From Vampirovibrio sp041737375 (lineage in GTDB: Bacteria; Cyanobacteriota; Vampirovibrionia; Vampirovibrionales; Vampirovibrionaceae), in the NCBI RefSeq assembly GCF_041737375.1, contig NZ_JBGSRV010000010.1, positions 558,001-622,000 of the forward strand: a stretch of 64,000 nt of DNA, read 5' to 3'. The translations under genes were made by a program, and so were the position numbers. Within the stretch, counting starts at the first letter, position 1. Each line of letters begins with the position of its first letter. Positions 45,480 through 54,797 of this stretch are shown here, piece after piece. The notes beneath the pieces were generated by a model. The model was not told the origin of the DNA. It was given only the letters and a program-made list of their open reading frames with translations, and did no database searches.

Positions 45480-46274
45480 ATGAGTAGTGTAGCGCCCCTG
45501 TCTACCGGTGGAACACCCACCCCCTTCCTGCGCCGTTCAAGTTCTTCTCCCAATTTGGGTGCTACCGGCTCAACGCCACTTAGTGCGCCAGACAAACCCG
45601 ATCTCGTTTCTATCGGCACCGAGACCACTCCAGCCGCAAAGCCCGCCCAAACCGCAACCACAACCGCCAAGCCCTTTTATCAGCCCCTCATCGATTTTTT
45701 CCAGAACCTGGGGCAGAAAATCATGGATCTGTTCACCCCCACCTCTCAAGCAGCCATTGAAAAAGCCCTGATTCAATCCAAAATTAAATTGGGAACCTGC
45801 TCAACACGCATTGACAAAGCCAAACAAGATTTGAAAATGGCAGGGCTGAGCGATGTGCAAAAATCCGTATTAAACCAAGAGATTCAAAAGGCCGGGAAAA
45901 AACTGGAAAAATGCGTCGCTCAAGTCAATAAACTGCACACTAAACTGGACAAACGGACAGGCCCCCTCACTCAAGCCGCACCACCCAAGGCAGCGGCTGA
46001 GGTTAAAAGCAATGTGGCCACCGCTACCCAACAACAGGCGGAAACGGTGTTAGAGGAAGCAAGTAATCTGGCGAATGAGCAAAGTGGCGCTAAAACAGTT
46101 CAAGAAGCGGCTCAAAGCATTTTAGAAGGCACTGATGAAGATTTGGCCCAACAATTTGAAAAATTGACCAGTCAGGCCAAAGCTTCTCTTCCTGAACTGA
46201 TTGATACCCTAAAAGCCTCTTGTCCTGAATTGGTTGAGACCGTGACAGATCTGCTTAAAAAAATGGCTCGTTAA
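45480..46274 (+). CDS. S/T/P-rich, coiled-coil protein of unknown function
   Basis: A 264-residue protein with a disordered N-terminus (1-62) very rich in Ser, Thr, Pro and Ala. A short amphipathic hydrophobic segment follows (PFYQPLIDFFQNLGQKIMDLF, about 65-85), then a Lys/Glu/Gln-rich helical region (about 90-165) with two cysteines and heptad-like spacing, and a final acidic helical region. No signal peptide, catalytic motif or known domain is seen. The ribosome-binding site GAGGA is about 11 bases upstream. The stop overlaps the convergent metallophosphoesterase gene by 4 bases. Confidence 0.7.
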   Translation: MSSVAPLSTGGTPTPFLRRSSSSPNLGATGSTPLSAPDKPDLVSIGTETTPAAKPAQTATTTAKPFYQPLIDFFQNLGQKIMDLFTPTSQAAIEKALIQSKIKLGTCSTRIDKAKQDLKMAGLSDVQKSVLNQEIQKAGKKLEKCVAQVNKLHTKLDKRTGPLTQAAPPKAAAEVKSNVATATQQQAETVLEEASNLANEQSGAKTVQEAAQSILEGTDEDLAQQFEKLTSQAKASLPELIDTLKASCPELVETVTDLLKKMAR

Positions 46275-47080
46275 ATTGAGGCATTGCTTAGCGTTAATAC
46301 CGCTACTTCTGGATGGGTATTAAAGCGAAATCGGGGAAACCCGATTTTTCGCTTTTTCAGGTAAAACGCCGCGGAACCCACCCCACTAGTTACATGAAGC
46401 TGGCAACCATTTTTTTCAAACAGGCCATAGCGATACTTCATACGAAAAATTTGGCGATAAATGGGTCCCAAAAAGGGAATATACACATGTCCGGCGTGGG
46501 TATGGCCCGCCAACACCAAATCCACCTGTCCATGACCAGCAAGGGCCAAGGGATCAAACAACAGCGGGTTATGCGCCATCACAATGGTCACTTCCCGTTC
46601 GGTGGGAATACCCGACAACATTTTGGAAAGATCTGGCTCCCCGTACCAAAGATCATCCAGCCCCGCTATCCACAGCCGTTCGTTCTTTTGCTCCAAACAA
46701 TAACGCTCGTTTTTCAGCAGTTGAAACCCGGCCTGAGGGAGCATTTCCGAAATCAAAGCCCCCCAGCAACTGTCGTTATAATCATGATTTCCCAAAATGG
46801 CGAGCTTGGCCGCTTTGGCCTGTAAGCCGCTTAAAAACGATTGGGCCATGGCAATATAATGCGGCCCATAGTGAACCACATCACCGGTTAACAAAATAAG
46901 GTCGGCTTGCTGGGCATTCACGGTTTCGGTGACCCGAGCATAAAAAGCGGGATCGGTATGCTCATAAAAGTGCAAATCCGAAATCTGGGTGATTTTTAAA
47001 CCATGAAAGGCGGCAGGCAAACGCCGGAGCGTAATGGTTCGCTCCGTGACATTCAATTCGTTGTGGGTGAGTAAAGGCAT
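46271..47080 (-). CDS. Calcineurin-like metallophosphoesterase, YkuE/YaeI type
   Basis: A 269-residue enzyme with all metal-binding blocks of the calcineurin-like phosphoesterases: DLHFYEH, GDVVHYG, GNHDYND, AHNP and GHTHAGHVY. In YkuE/YaeI-type members the substrates are often lipid or phosphodiester compounds, but none is fixed here. A short strand-rich N-terminus precedes SDLHF and no transmembrane anchor is seen. It follows the tad operon on the same strand after about 80 bases, probably as a separate unit. Confidence 0.88.
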   Translation of the reverse strand: MPLLTHNELNVTERTITLRRLPAAFHGLKITQISDLHFYEHTDPAFYARVTETVNAQQADLILLTGDVVHYGPHYIAMAQSFLSGLQAKAAKLAILGNHDYNDSCWGALISEMLPQAGFQLLKNERYCLEQKNERLWIAGLDDLWYGEPDLSKMLSGIPTEREVTIVMAHNPLLFDPLALAGHGQVDLVLAGHTHAGHVYIPFLGPIYRQIFRMKYRYGLFEKNGCQLHVTSGVGSAAFYLKKRKIGFPRFRFNTHPEVAVLTLSNASI

Positions 47081-47162
47081 GGTTTTTATTGTAACAGCAA
47101 GACAACCAGAGGTTCACCCTCTCCATGCCACACACCCGACCCACGCTCCATCCAAGAACTAT

Positions 47163-48152
47163 TTATTTGGCGGGATAAAACTGAATAATGGCATTAATTA
47201 CCACCGGCCCCATCAGGATAATAAACAGGGGCGGAAAAATGAAAAGCACCAACGGAAAGGTCATTTTAATGCTGGCTTTGCTGGCCAGCTCCTCGGCCCG
47301 CTGGCGGCGCTTGGTGCGTAAATCATCGGCATAAATACGAAGGGTGGTGGCCACACTGGTACCCATTTTATCGGCCTGAACAATCATGGCGCACAGCGAT
47401 CTCATTTCATCCACCCCGGAACGAAGCCCCATGCTCTGAAAGGCTTCAATGCGAGAAATACCAGCGTTCAATTCTTTATTCAGGCGCTTAAACTCATAAG
47501 ACACTTCCGGTGACATTTTTTCAGTTTCTTCCGCCACCCGTTGAATGGTGGAATCGAGCCCCAAACCCGCTTCCACGCAAACCACCATCAAATCAAGCGT
47601 ATCCGGCAATTTAAAACGAATCTCCGCTTTTCGCTTTGCGGCGTTGCTGCGTAGCATAAACTGAGGAATCAGACTGCCAAACATAAAGCCGCCCAAAAAC
47701 CCGGAAAGCAGCCACAGAAAACTACCACTGCCAAACACCAGTCCAGCCACCGCACCGATACATCCTACCGCAATTCCCACCGAAGCCCGATGGGTCATAA
47801 ACCGAAATATCTGCTCTTCACTGTCATTTAAACCCGCCTCGGTCAGCAGGGATTTAACCTGTTTTACATATTTCTTGTTCTGTCCGTAAAGGCTTTTGGA
47901 AACCGGTTCAGCCATTTTGCCCAGTATGTCTTTCAAATCATCGAACGGGCCTGCTTTAACTTGCAAGCCAAGTTCAAAAGAACCATCTTCCTTTAATTGA
48001 GCGAGCCGATCTTTAACCGGATTCACCTCATAATTCAGCATGGAAATAATGACCGCCAGAATGCCAAAAATGGATAAAACCACAACCAGCCCACCGCCAA
48101 TTAACAACAGGAAGTGGGTGGTATCGACAACTTGCAAGGTGGGTTCCGCCAT
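47163..48152 (-). CDS. tadC: Tad pilus inner-membrane protein TadC (type II secretion F-like)
   Basis: TadC is a GspF-type platform protein of the Flp pilus assembly machine. The 329-residue protein has an N-terminal membrane segment (about 15-38), a conserved cytoplasmic GspF domain (KLPDTLDLMVVCVEAGLGLD about 182-201, TDLRTKRR-like DDLRTKRRQRAEE), two middle membrane segments (about 125-160) and a C-terminal one (LVLFIFPPLFIILMGPVVI). It starts 5 bases after the stop of tadB with GGGTGTAAAGG upstream. It is the last gene of the operon. Confidence 0.9.
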   Translation of the reverse strand: MAEPTLQVVDTTHFLLLIGGGLVVVLSIFGILAVIISMLNYEVNPVKDRLAQLKEDGSFELGLQVKAGPFDDLKDILGKMAEPVSKSLYGQNKKYVKQVKSLLTEAGLNDSEEQIFRFMTHRASVGIAVGCIGAVAGLVFGSGSFLWLLSGFLGGFMFGSLIPQFMLRSNAAKRKAEIRFKLPDTLDLMVVCVEAGLGLDSTIQRVAEETEKMSPEVSYEFKRLNKELNAGISRIEAFQSMGLRSGVDEMRSLCAMIVQADKMGTSVATTLRIYADDLRTKRRQRAEELASKASIKMTFPLVLFIFPPLFIILMGPVVINAIIQFYPAK

Positions 48153-48157
48153 GGCCT

Positions 48158-49162
48158 TTACACCCGAATATCTACAATTTTCTTCATAATAAAAAAGCCG
48201 ATTACCTGAAGAATAAAGGCGGCAATCAAGGCGAAGTGGCCCAAATCGGTTTCATATAAGGGCGCTACATATCCGTAAAAAAATAGGGACAAAACCACCA
48301 GTAAAAAAGCGGGGGCGCCTCCCAAAACGTACCCGGTTAAACGGGATTGTCCGGTTAAGGCGGCAATCTGTCCCTTTAACTTAAATCGTTCTCGAATGGT
48401 GTAACCCAGATTTTCAAGCACTTCAGCCAAATTACCGCCCGCTTCTCTCTGAATTGAAACGGCAGTGGCAAACATACGCACATCCGGCAAGGTATCCAGC
48501 TTGGCCACCAGACGAACCAAAGATTCCCGCACTGGAATTCCCAGATTGATATCCTTCACCATCGACGCAAATTCCGTGGCAATGGGGGCGGGCATTTCGG
48601 TGGAAACAACGGTCAAAGCGGATTGAAAGGAATGCCCGGCCCGAAGCGCGCTGGTAATCATGCCCAATGCGTCCGGGAATTGGGTGATAAATTTTTTATA
48701 TCGTTGCCCCCGCTTGAATAAAACCTGCAGATAAGCGCCAGCAAACCAAACAGGGCCTGCCAAAGCCAAGGCGAAAAAACCACTGGCCAAGCCCAAAATA
48801 ATCAAAACCGTAGCAGGCAACAGCATATTGCCCACAAAATATTGATCGGCAGGGGTGGCCATACCCGCTTGTTGCAGTCGGATTTTTAGTTTCAAAAAAA
48901 ACTCAATCCGCTCCAATTTCTGGCCCAGCCGATCATTCTGGTATTCAGCATCTTTAAACAACAAAGCAAACTTGCGGGAGGTCTCAGTCGCCGCTTCAGA
49001 CAGCTCATCATGAGAGCGATCTTTGATTGACATCAGGCGCTTTTGAATCAAAGTGGGTTCCGGGTTGTTGTAGCGCTGAAACAAGAAAACCGCAGCCCCA
49101 AAGCCAGCCGCCATTAACAGGAGGCCCAGTAAAATCAGCAGCAGGAGCAACGTGGTATCCAT
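48158..49162 (-). CDS. tadB: Tad pilus inner-membrane protein TadB
   Basis: TadB pairs with TadC to form the platform of the Tad pilus. The 334-residue protein has an N-terminal membrane segment (about 4-28, TLLLLLILLGLLLMAAGFGAA written without the first residue), a second near 100-125, the GspF domain with FPDALGMITSALRAGHSFQSAL, and two C-terminal membrane segments. ATG 49162 is chosen; TTG 49168 is possible, and neither has a strong ribosome-binding site. It lies between cpaF and tadC. Confidence 0.9.
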   Translation of the reverse strand: MDTTLLLLLILLGLLLMAAGFGAAVFLFQRYNNPEPTLIQKRLMSIKDRSHDELSEAATETSRKFALLFKDAEYQNDRLGQKLERIEFFLKLKIRLQQAGMATPADQYFVGNMLLPATVLIILGLASGFFALALAGPVWFAGAYLQVLFKRGQRYKKFITQFPDALGMITSALRAGHSFQSALTVVSTEMPAPIATEFASMVKDINLGIPVRESLVRLVAKLDTLPDVRMFATAVSIQREAGGNLAEVLENLGYTIRERFKLKGQIAALTGQSRLTGYVLGGAPAFLLVVLSLFFYGYVAPLYETDLGHFALIAAFILQVIGFFIMKKIVDIRV

Positions 49163-49194
49163 GGACAATTACAGTCTCTTGATTCAGCGTGTGG

Positions 49195-50670
49195 TTAAGT
49201 GGATGGCGGCGGAGCCTCGTCTTTATTAAAAATATCGGTGGGCAAATCAATGCCCTTGGCCTTACAGATATCCGCAAATCGAGGGCGCACCCCAGTGGCC
49301 ACATGTCGGCCAATCACCTTAAAATTTTCATCCAATCCATACTGCTCAAACTTAAAAATTTCCTGCATGGTCACCACATCCCCTTCCATGCCGGTAATTT
49401 CGGCAATAGAAGTCGTTTTACGCTGACCATCCATCAGACGGCTAACCTGTACAATCAGGTGAACCGCAGAGGCCACCTGTTGACGGATGGTTTTTTCCGG
49501 CAGGGGGTTGGTATTCATCATGCACATGGTAACAATCCGGGAAATGGCATCTCGGGGAGTGTTGGCGTGTAGCGTGGTTAATGAGCCATCATGGCCGGTA
49601 TTCATGGCTTGCAGCATTTCCAGGGTTTCAGGGCCACGGCACTCGCCCACCACAATCCGATCAGGGCGCATCCGCAAGGAGTTAATCATGAGTTGCCTAG
49701 CCGTAATTTGCCCTTCTCCCTCAATGTTGGGCGGGCGGGTTTCCAAACGCACCACATGTTCTTGCTTCAGTTGTAATTCCGCGGAATCCTCAATGGTCAC
49801 AATGCGCTCATCGGGCGCAATTAAGGCCGAAAGCGAATTCAACATGGTGGTTTTACCCGAACCCGTGCCACCAGAAATAATGATATTGAGGTGGCATTTA
49901 ACAGCCGCTTCCAGCGTTCTGGCCATGGCCGGGGTCATGGAACCCCAACCCAATAATTTTTCCAGGGTGCCAGCGTCCGCCTTGAATTTTCGAATAGAGA
50001 TCGAAGGGCCATCCAGGGCCAGCGGCGGAATGATGGCGTTAAACCGGGAGCCATCCTTCAAACGCGCATCCACCATGGGCGTTTTTTCGTCCACCCGGCG
50101 GCCCACGGCAGAAACAATCCGCTCAATAATATGCATCACATGCGCGTTATCTTTAAACGTAACCGTGGTTTTGTGCAACTTGCCCAACCGCTCGATATAA
50201 ACATTTTTAGGCCCATTGACCATGATTTCTGAAATCGTGGGATCCCTGAGCAAAGGCTCCAAAGGCCCCAGTCCCACCACTTCTTCCACCAGTTCCTGAA
50301 TCAGGACGCTCCGCTCAGAAGTGCCCATGGGTACTTTTTCAGCAATCAGAATTTTTTCCAGAAACTGAAAAGCGGCCAGCGACACTTCCTCTTTACCCAG
50401 TGGCACCGTACTGCTAATGTTCAGATTTTCCACCAACATATTGTGAACCCGGCTTTTCACCTCATCAAATTTTTCCCCTTTTTTGGGTTGATGGGTATGG
50501 TTTTCTGGTGCCACCGAAGCCGAGAGAGAACCACCAGCCACCCCTTGGCCGGAAGGCGTGGGAGAGATTCCGTTTTTTTCTGAGGCGGCATTCGCAGTCA
50601 GCGGATCCAGCCCAAAGGAAGACCCACCCTGAGGTATTCCCGGCTTTTTTAAGCGATCCCTTAAGGACAT
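49195..50670 (-). CDS. cpaF: Tad pilus assembly ATPase CpaF/TadA
   Basis: CpaF is the hexameric ATPase that powers Tad pilus assembly. The 491-residue protein has an N-terminal Pro/Gly/Ser-rich stretch (1-60), a PilB-like N-domain, Walker A GGTGSGKTT near residue 270, Asp box VTIEDSAELQL, Walker B RPDRIVVGECRG, and His box TTLHANTPRDAI. Length and motifs are normal for the family. It lies directly downstream of cpaE with a 27-base gap. Confidence 0.95.
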   Translation of the reverse strand: MSLRDRLKKPGIPQGGSSFGLDPLTANAASEKNGISPTPSGQGVAGGSLSASVAPENHTHQPKKGEKFDEVKSRVHNMLVENLNISSTVPLGKEEVSLAAFQFLEKILIAEKVPMGTSERSVLIQELVEEVVGLGPLEPLLRDPTISEIMVNGPKNVYIERLGKLHKTTVTFKDNAHVMHIIERIVSAVGRRVDEKTPMVDARLKDGSRFNAIIPPLALDGPSISIRKFKADAGTLEKLLGWGSMTPAMARTLEAAVKCHLNIIISGGTGSGKTTMLNSLSALIAPDERIVTIEDSAELQLKQEHVVRLETRPPNIEGEGQITARQLMINSLRMRPDRIVVGECRGPETLEMLQAMNTGHDGSLTTLHANTPRDAISRIVTMCMMNTNPLPEKTIRQQVASAVHLIVQVSRLMDGQRKTTSIAEITGMEGDVVTMQEIFKFEQYGLDENFKVIGRHVATGVRPRFADICKAKGIDLPTDIFNKDEAPPPST

Positions 50671-50697
50671 AGCGACTCACAATCCTTTTTCAAGCAA

Positions 50698-51921
50698 CTA
50701 CCGTTTTCCGAATAATCCACCCAGAATACTCTTAGGCTCTGTCAAAGCGGGCAAAGCACTCAACGCAGAATGAGCAGAAGGTAGAACCCCACTCAGTTTA
50801 TGCGCCAGCTCCAGAAAGTTTTTTTCCAGCGCTTTGCTATTTTCAACCTGTGAAATGGGAACGCCCCGATTAATGGCGTTCATGACCACCGAATAATGGT
50901 TGGGTATTTTCCAGAAAACAGGATGCTCCAGGGTTTCTTCCACATCCTCAATGGTAATTTCCTCACCGGGCATAAAGCGATTGATGATCAGTTTAATTTT
51001 TTGCGGATCGTATCCCAAACGCTCAAACAGGTTTAAAAGCCGCTGACTGCTACGGATACTGGGTAAATTCACCATGGAAACCAACAGAATATGATCGGCA
51101 AAATCCAGCGCCGAAAGCGTTTTTGGATCGAATGAAGTGGTGGTGTCAATCACCACATACTCAAAGGTAGCCCGTAAAACGGTCAGCACCGCGTTAATCT
51201 GATCGGCGGTGACATCCTCGGCATCTTCCACATGTAACGGATCGGCCAGCACATAAAGGCTGCCTCGAGGGGTCTGGTATTGGGCAAGCGATGCTTCCAG
51301 ATAAGCGGCATCCACCCGACCGATATTGCGGGCAATATCCACGATGGTTTGCTTGGGTTCCACATCCAAAAAGGTTGTGATATCACCCAGTTGAAGGTTC
51401 AAATCTACCAAGGCCACTGGCTTTCCAATGGTTTCAGAAATGGCCAAAGCCAGATTAACGGCGATGGTTGTTTTGCCAAGTCCGCCTTTATTGCTGAATA
51501 CGGTTACAATGCGCCCAGTCCGATCCCCGGCATCCGCGCTGGAACCCAAAGCCAACTTGTGTTTTTCCAGCAAGCCCTGAACCTGCAACGCATCAAACGG
51601 ACGCTGCATAAAATCCCGAACCCCGGACTCCATGCAAGCCTTCACCATCTCCAGGCTCATATCTCGCCCAGAGGCAACAATCATCACCTCTTTAAAGTAA
51701 GAGGAAATCCGTTTGGCGGTATCCAGACTTTTTGCGGCATCTGTCCGCAAATCCATAAACACCATTTTGGGGCGATTCTGCCGGATCAACTCGTAGCCGT
51801 AAACCAGGCTATCGGTTTCAGCCAGAATTTCCACACCCGCCATGCTCAGCAAAGCGTTTTGCAGCAACGCCCTTACGGCGGGATCTTCATCTATAATGAC
51901 AACGGTTAGCTTGTTTACCAT
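50698..51921 (-). CDS. cpaE: Tad pilus protein CpaE/TadZ (receiver-like plus MinD-like ATPase)
   Basis: CpaE/TadZ localises the Tad machinery to a site in the cell. The 407-residue protein has an atypical receiver domain (about 5-120): a DEDPAVR pair near the N-terminus and MDLRTD, but RPF where the usual KPF lysine would be. A MinD/ParA ATPase domain follows, with deviant Walker A KGGLGKTT (about 150-157), VDLNLQLGDIT and VVIDTTTSFD. A short linker and Pro-containing tail end it. ATG 51921 is preferred over GTG 51924. Confidence 0.93.
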   Translation of the reverse strand: MVNKLTVVIIDEDPAVRALLQNALLSMAGVEILAETDSLVYGYELIRQNRPKMVFMDLRTDAAKSLDTAKRISSYFKEVMIVASGRDMSLEMVKACMESGVRDFMQRPFDALQVQGLLEKHKLALGSSADAGDRTGRIVTVFSNKGGLGKTTIAVNLALAISETIGKPVALVDLNLQLGDITTFLDVEPKQTIVDIARNIGRVDAAYLEASLAQYQTPRGSLYVLADPLHVEDAEDVTADQINAVLTVLRATFEYVVIDTTTSFDPKTLSALDFADHILLVSMVNLPSIRSSQRLLNLFERLGYDPQKIKLIINRFMPGEEITIEDVEETLEHPVFWKIPNHYSVVMNAINRGVPISQVENSKALEKNFLELAHKLSGVLPSAHSALSALPALTEPKSILGGLFGKR

Positions 51922-51948
51922 CACTGAACGCTCTGTCCAATCATTAAT

Positions 51949-53475
51949 TTATTGCGCCGCACCCAACACTTTTCCGTAATCGGCGGCCTTCACAATGTGG
52001 GGGGTAATCACCACCACCAGCTCCCGATCGTTTTTGCTCATGTTGGCATTTTTAAACATATTGCCCAAAATGGGTACATTCCCGATAAAAGGCACTTTGT
52101 TAAACGTATTTTGCTCCTCACGGGTCAAAATGCCTGAAATCATCAGCGTTTCTCCATCCATCAGCTCCACAGTGGTATCCGTAGAGCGTTTCAAAATGCC
52201 GCAAACCTGACTACCCGCAGCACCTGCCACACAACTGGAAGAATCCAGATTGCTGACCTCAGGCGCCACTTTCAGCTCTATACGGCCCGATTTAATGGCA
52301 ATCCAGGGCGTAAAATTCAATTTCACCCCAAATTCTTTATACTGAATAATGGGGCTGCCATTTTGATCCACCGAGCCTACAAACGGAAACTCTCCACCGG
52401 CCAAAAAGCTGGCGGTACGCCCATGGGTGCAAACCAGGGTAGGGTTCGCCAATGTATTCACCTTGCCCGAGGTTTCCAATAAATCCCACATCACGCTCAC
52501 ATTCCGCAGCGGATTGAAAGAGCCGGTCAGCCCTCCAGTGTTGGAACCAGCCTGATTGACCCGAACAGGCCCAAAGGCGTTCGGGAGAAGGCCACTGGTG
52601 GCCCGTTGAATCCCATTCAAAAAAGCATTGTCCAGCGGATTGGCCAAGCGTACAATGCTTAAATCCCGAGTGGCCGATTGAACCTGATAGGCGCTTTTTA
52701 ACTGACGACCCACGCTGCGGTTGGCCTCCGCAATGCGAACTTCCAGCACCACTTGAGGAACCGGCGTGTCGGTTAAATCAATAAATTTATCGTCTCGATA
52801 TCCGTAAGCGGACACGGTTTTTCGAATTTCATCCAGCACCACGGAACTGGAAACCTGCCCGGACAAAATAAAGGAATCATCCGTCACCCGAGCCTGAATT
52901 TTTTCATTAGGGGCCAGCGCATTCACCGTATCCAGCAACTCACTGGAATCGTTTTGAACATAAAGATCAAAAATACCTTCCTGCCCGTTCTCATCCCATA
53001 CAATCAAGCTGGTCACCCCTCGCAGCTTGCCGTTAATCATAATTTGATCCGGGGAAAGCGGAATCACATCGGCCACGGTTGGCTCGGCAATGGAAAGCCG
53101 CATAATGGGCTGAGCGAACTTGACGATTTGAGAACGTCCACGGGTGACATGAATGCTGGTGACACTACCCTGCAAGGCTTTGGTTTTTGAGGCGTTACCA
53201 GAGGAGCCAGAAAAAGCATCGCTTTCATCCAGCTGCTGCAACACAAACGCCGGTTTTTCCGGCTTGGCCATTAACGCTGGGGCCACCACCGGCTTCAACG
53301 ATTCTTCAGGAAACTTCACTCTGGGCTTTAAGGCCATAGGTTCCGCAGATTTGCGCTCATCACTGGCAAAACTAAATCCACCGTGACCCACCGGCACCAT
53401 GACTGGAAAAACCTGGGCCATGACAGCGACAGCCAGAGCCAGCGTGATCAGCCTTTTTTCAGTTCTTCCGTTCAT
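51949..53475 (-). CDS. cpaC: Tad pilus outer-membrane secretin CpaC/RcpA
   Basis: CpaC forms the outer-membrane channel for the Flp pilus, which indicates a diderm cell. The 508-residue protein has a signal segment (about 8-30, LITLALAVAVMAQVFPVM), a beta-rich N-terminal domain with RGRSQIVKFAQPIMRLSIAEP (split here after 20 residues as in the text), a BON-like domain, and a C-terminal secretin domain with VPFIGNVPILGNMFK and RELVVVITPHIV. I chose ATG 53475 because AAGGA lies 7 bases upstream; TTG 53508 is less likely. Confidence 0.92.
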   Translation of the reverse strand: MNGRTEKRLITLALAVAVMAQVFPVMVPVGHGGFSFASDERKSAEPMALKPRVKFPEESLKPVVAPALMAKPEKPAFVLQQLDESDAFSGSSGNASKTKALQGSVTSIHVTRGRSQIVKFAQPIMRLSIAEPTVADVIPLSPDQIMINGKLRGVTSLIVWDENGQEGIFDLYVQNDSSELLDTVNALAPNEKIQARVTDDSFILSGQVSSSVVLDEIRKTVSAYGYRDDKFIDLTDTPVPQVVLEVRIAEANRSVGRQLKSAYQVQSATRDLSIVRLANPLDNAFLNGIQRATSGLLPNAFGPVRVNQAGSNTGGLTGSFNPLRNVSVMWDLLETSGKVNTLANPTLVCTHGRTASFLAGGEFPFVGSVDQNGSPIIQYKEFGVKLNFTPWIAIKSGRIELKVAPEVSNLDSSSCVAGAAGSQVCGILKRSTDTTVELMDGETLMISGILTREEQNTFNKVPFIGNVPILGNMFKNANMSKNDRELVVVITPHIVKAADYGKVLGAAQ

Positions 53476-53535
53476 CAGGTCGTCCTTATCATTCTTAATT
53501 TGCTTCAAGCTGAATGTGCTTAAAGCAGAGCCATT

Positions 53536-54558
53536 TTATGGTTGAAAATCAATGGTTTCAGAACCGGTTCCCCGGTAAACCTGCATGGTAAATTTAGGGC
53601 CACTAGGGTTCACCGCCGATGGCTGGGGTAAATCACTATCCCCCCCCGAGTAATTCACGTTATGAAAACCCGACTCACGGGCGGCGGGCTTGGGACTGGC
53701 GGGCAGCGCCTTTTTAGTGGCGGCGGGCTGCAAACCAGTCATTAAGGCGGTTAAATCCGCACCGGCCAAGTCCTGTTTTTGATGATCCGAAAAATTTCTT
53801 AAGGTGAGATGAAAGCCGCCCAACTGGCCAGCCAGCGTCAATAATTCCGCTTGCCGGGGGCTTACAATTAACGTAACCGCCAAATTACCGCCACCCGCGT
53901 TTGTCTTCTCAGCCTCCCGCAACCCGGCCTGATTGGAGGCAGAACCACCGCCGCCACCCATCGACACAACCGGTATGTTCTGCAACAGGGTACGGGTAAT
54001 CGAAGTGTCTTCCTGATTGACCGTGGTCAACACATCCACATGGGCACCGGGAGCCAAAGCGCCACTAAGCCCACCAATGCTATCCACCCGAATGGTAATG
54101 GCCCGCTTGCCGGGCTCTACACTAAACAATCCACCTGTATCGATCAGTCTGGTGTTATCCAGTGCTTCCCCACTCATCACCGGAGATTTCACCACTTTAC
54201 CCACTGCCTGTGAAATACGATCTAATGTACCGGGGGTTGGGCGATCGTTGACGTCCACCAAAGTAATCATATCCTTGGTAATGGGCTGGCCCGGATTCAA
54301 ATCCGTCAACGCCTGAACCACTTTATAACTTCTGGGAACCTGACTCAATTGCTCCTGCAATTTAAGATACTTTTCCTGCTCGGCCTTGGCGGCTTCTACC
54401 TTTTCTTCCGCCTCTTTCTGCACCTGCTCGGCGTTAGAAGACACCGCCTGTATGACCATAAAGCCCGCAAAAATAGCGGCAGCGCCAAAAATAACCGCCA
54501 CGACCAAAGCAATGGCAAACTGCACAAATATTTTTTTAGGCTTGCGGGATGCGGTCAT
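53536..54558 (-). CDS. cpaB: Tad pilus assembly protein CpaB/RcpC
   Basis: CpaB/RcpC is a periplasmic protein with an SAF domain that stabilises Tad pili. The 340-residue protein has an N-terminal membrane anchor (about 11-38), a Glu/Lys/Ala-rich coiled coil (about 40-70) and an SAF domain starting VVQALTDLNPGQPITKDM (about 80-97), ending near EPGKRAITIRVD. The C-terminal domain has a Gly/Ser-rich loop GGGGGSASN. The last 70 residues are Pro/Ser-rich. It is the first visible gene of the operon, 166 bases after the asnS terminator; no pilin gene precedes it. Confidence 0.9.
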   Translation of the reverse strand: MTASRKPKKIFVQFAIALVVAVIFGAAAIFAGFMVIQAVSSNAEQVQKEAEEKVEAAKAEQEKYLKLQEQLSQVPRSYKVVQALTDLNPGQPITKDMITLVDVNDRPTPGTLDRISQAVGKVVKSPVMSGEALDNTRLIDTGGLFSVEPGKRAITIRVDSIGGLSGALAPGAHVDVLTTVNQEDTSITRTLLQNIPVVSMGGGGGSASNQAGLREAEKTNAGGGNLAVTLIVSPRQAELLTLAGQLGGFHLTLRNFSDHQKQDLAGADLTALMTGLQPAATKKALPASPKPAARESGFHNVNYSGGDSDLPQPSAVNPSGPKFTMQVYRGTGSETIDFQP

Positions 54559-54724
54559 CAGGCTTCATTCTTTCTTGCCAGATTGATTCGGTTCAAAATA
54601 ATGACCTTTGAACAGGCATAATACTGGCAAAGTTTAAGACTTCCTCTTCTCCAGCATACCGCTGACCCTCATCCGGCTGATCCTCTATCCGAATGAATTC
54701 CGGAATGTTCAATAAATCCGTCTC

Positions 54725-54758
54725 AAAAAAAGAGGCACCGGAATGGCGCCTCTTTTTT
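54725..54758 (-). terminator. Bidirectional rho-independent terminator after asnS
   Basis: AAAAAAGAGGC and GCCTCTTTTTT arms with a short interrupted inner stem form a strong hairpin flanked by A and T runs on both sides, so it can work on either strand. It lies 40 bases after the asnS stop and separates asnS from the tad operon. Confidence 0.85.
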
Positions 54759-54797
54759 AAATGAATGGACTGTGAAGGTCCAAGCCAAGCGCAACCG

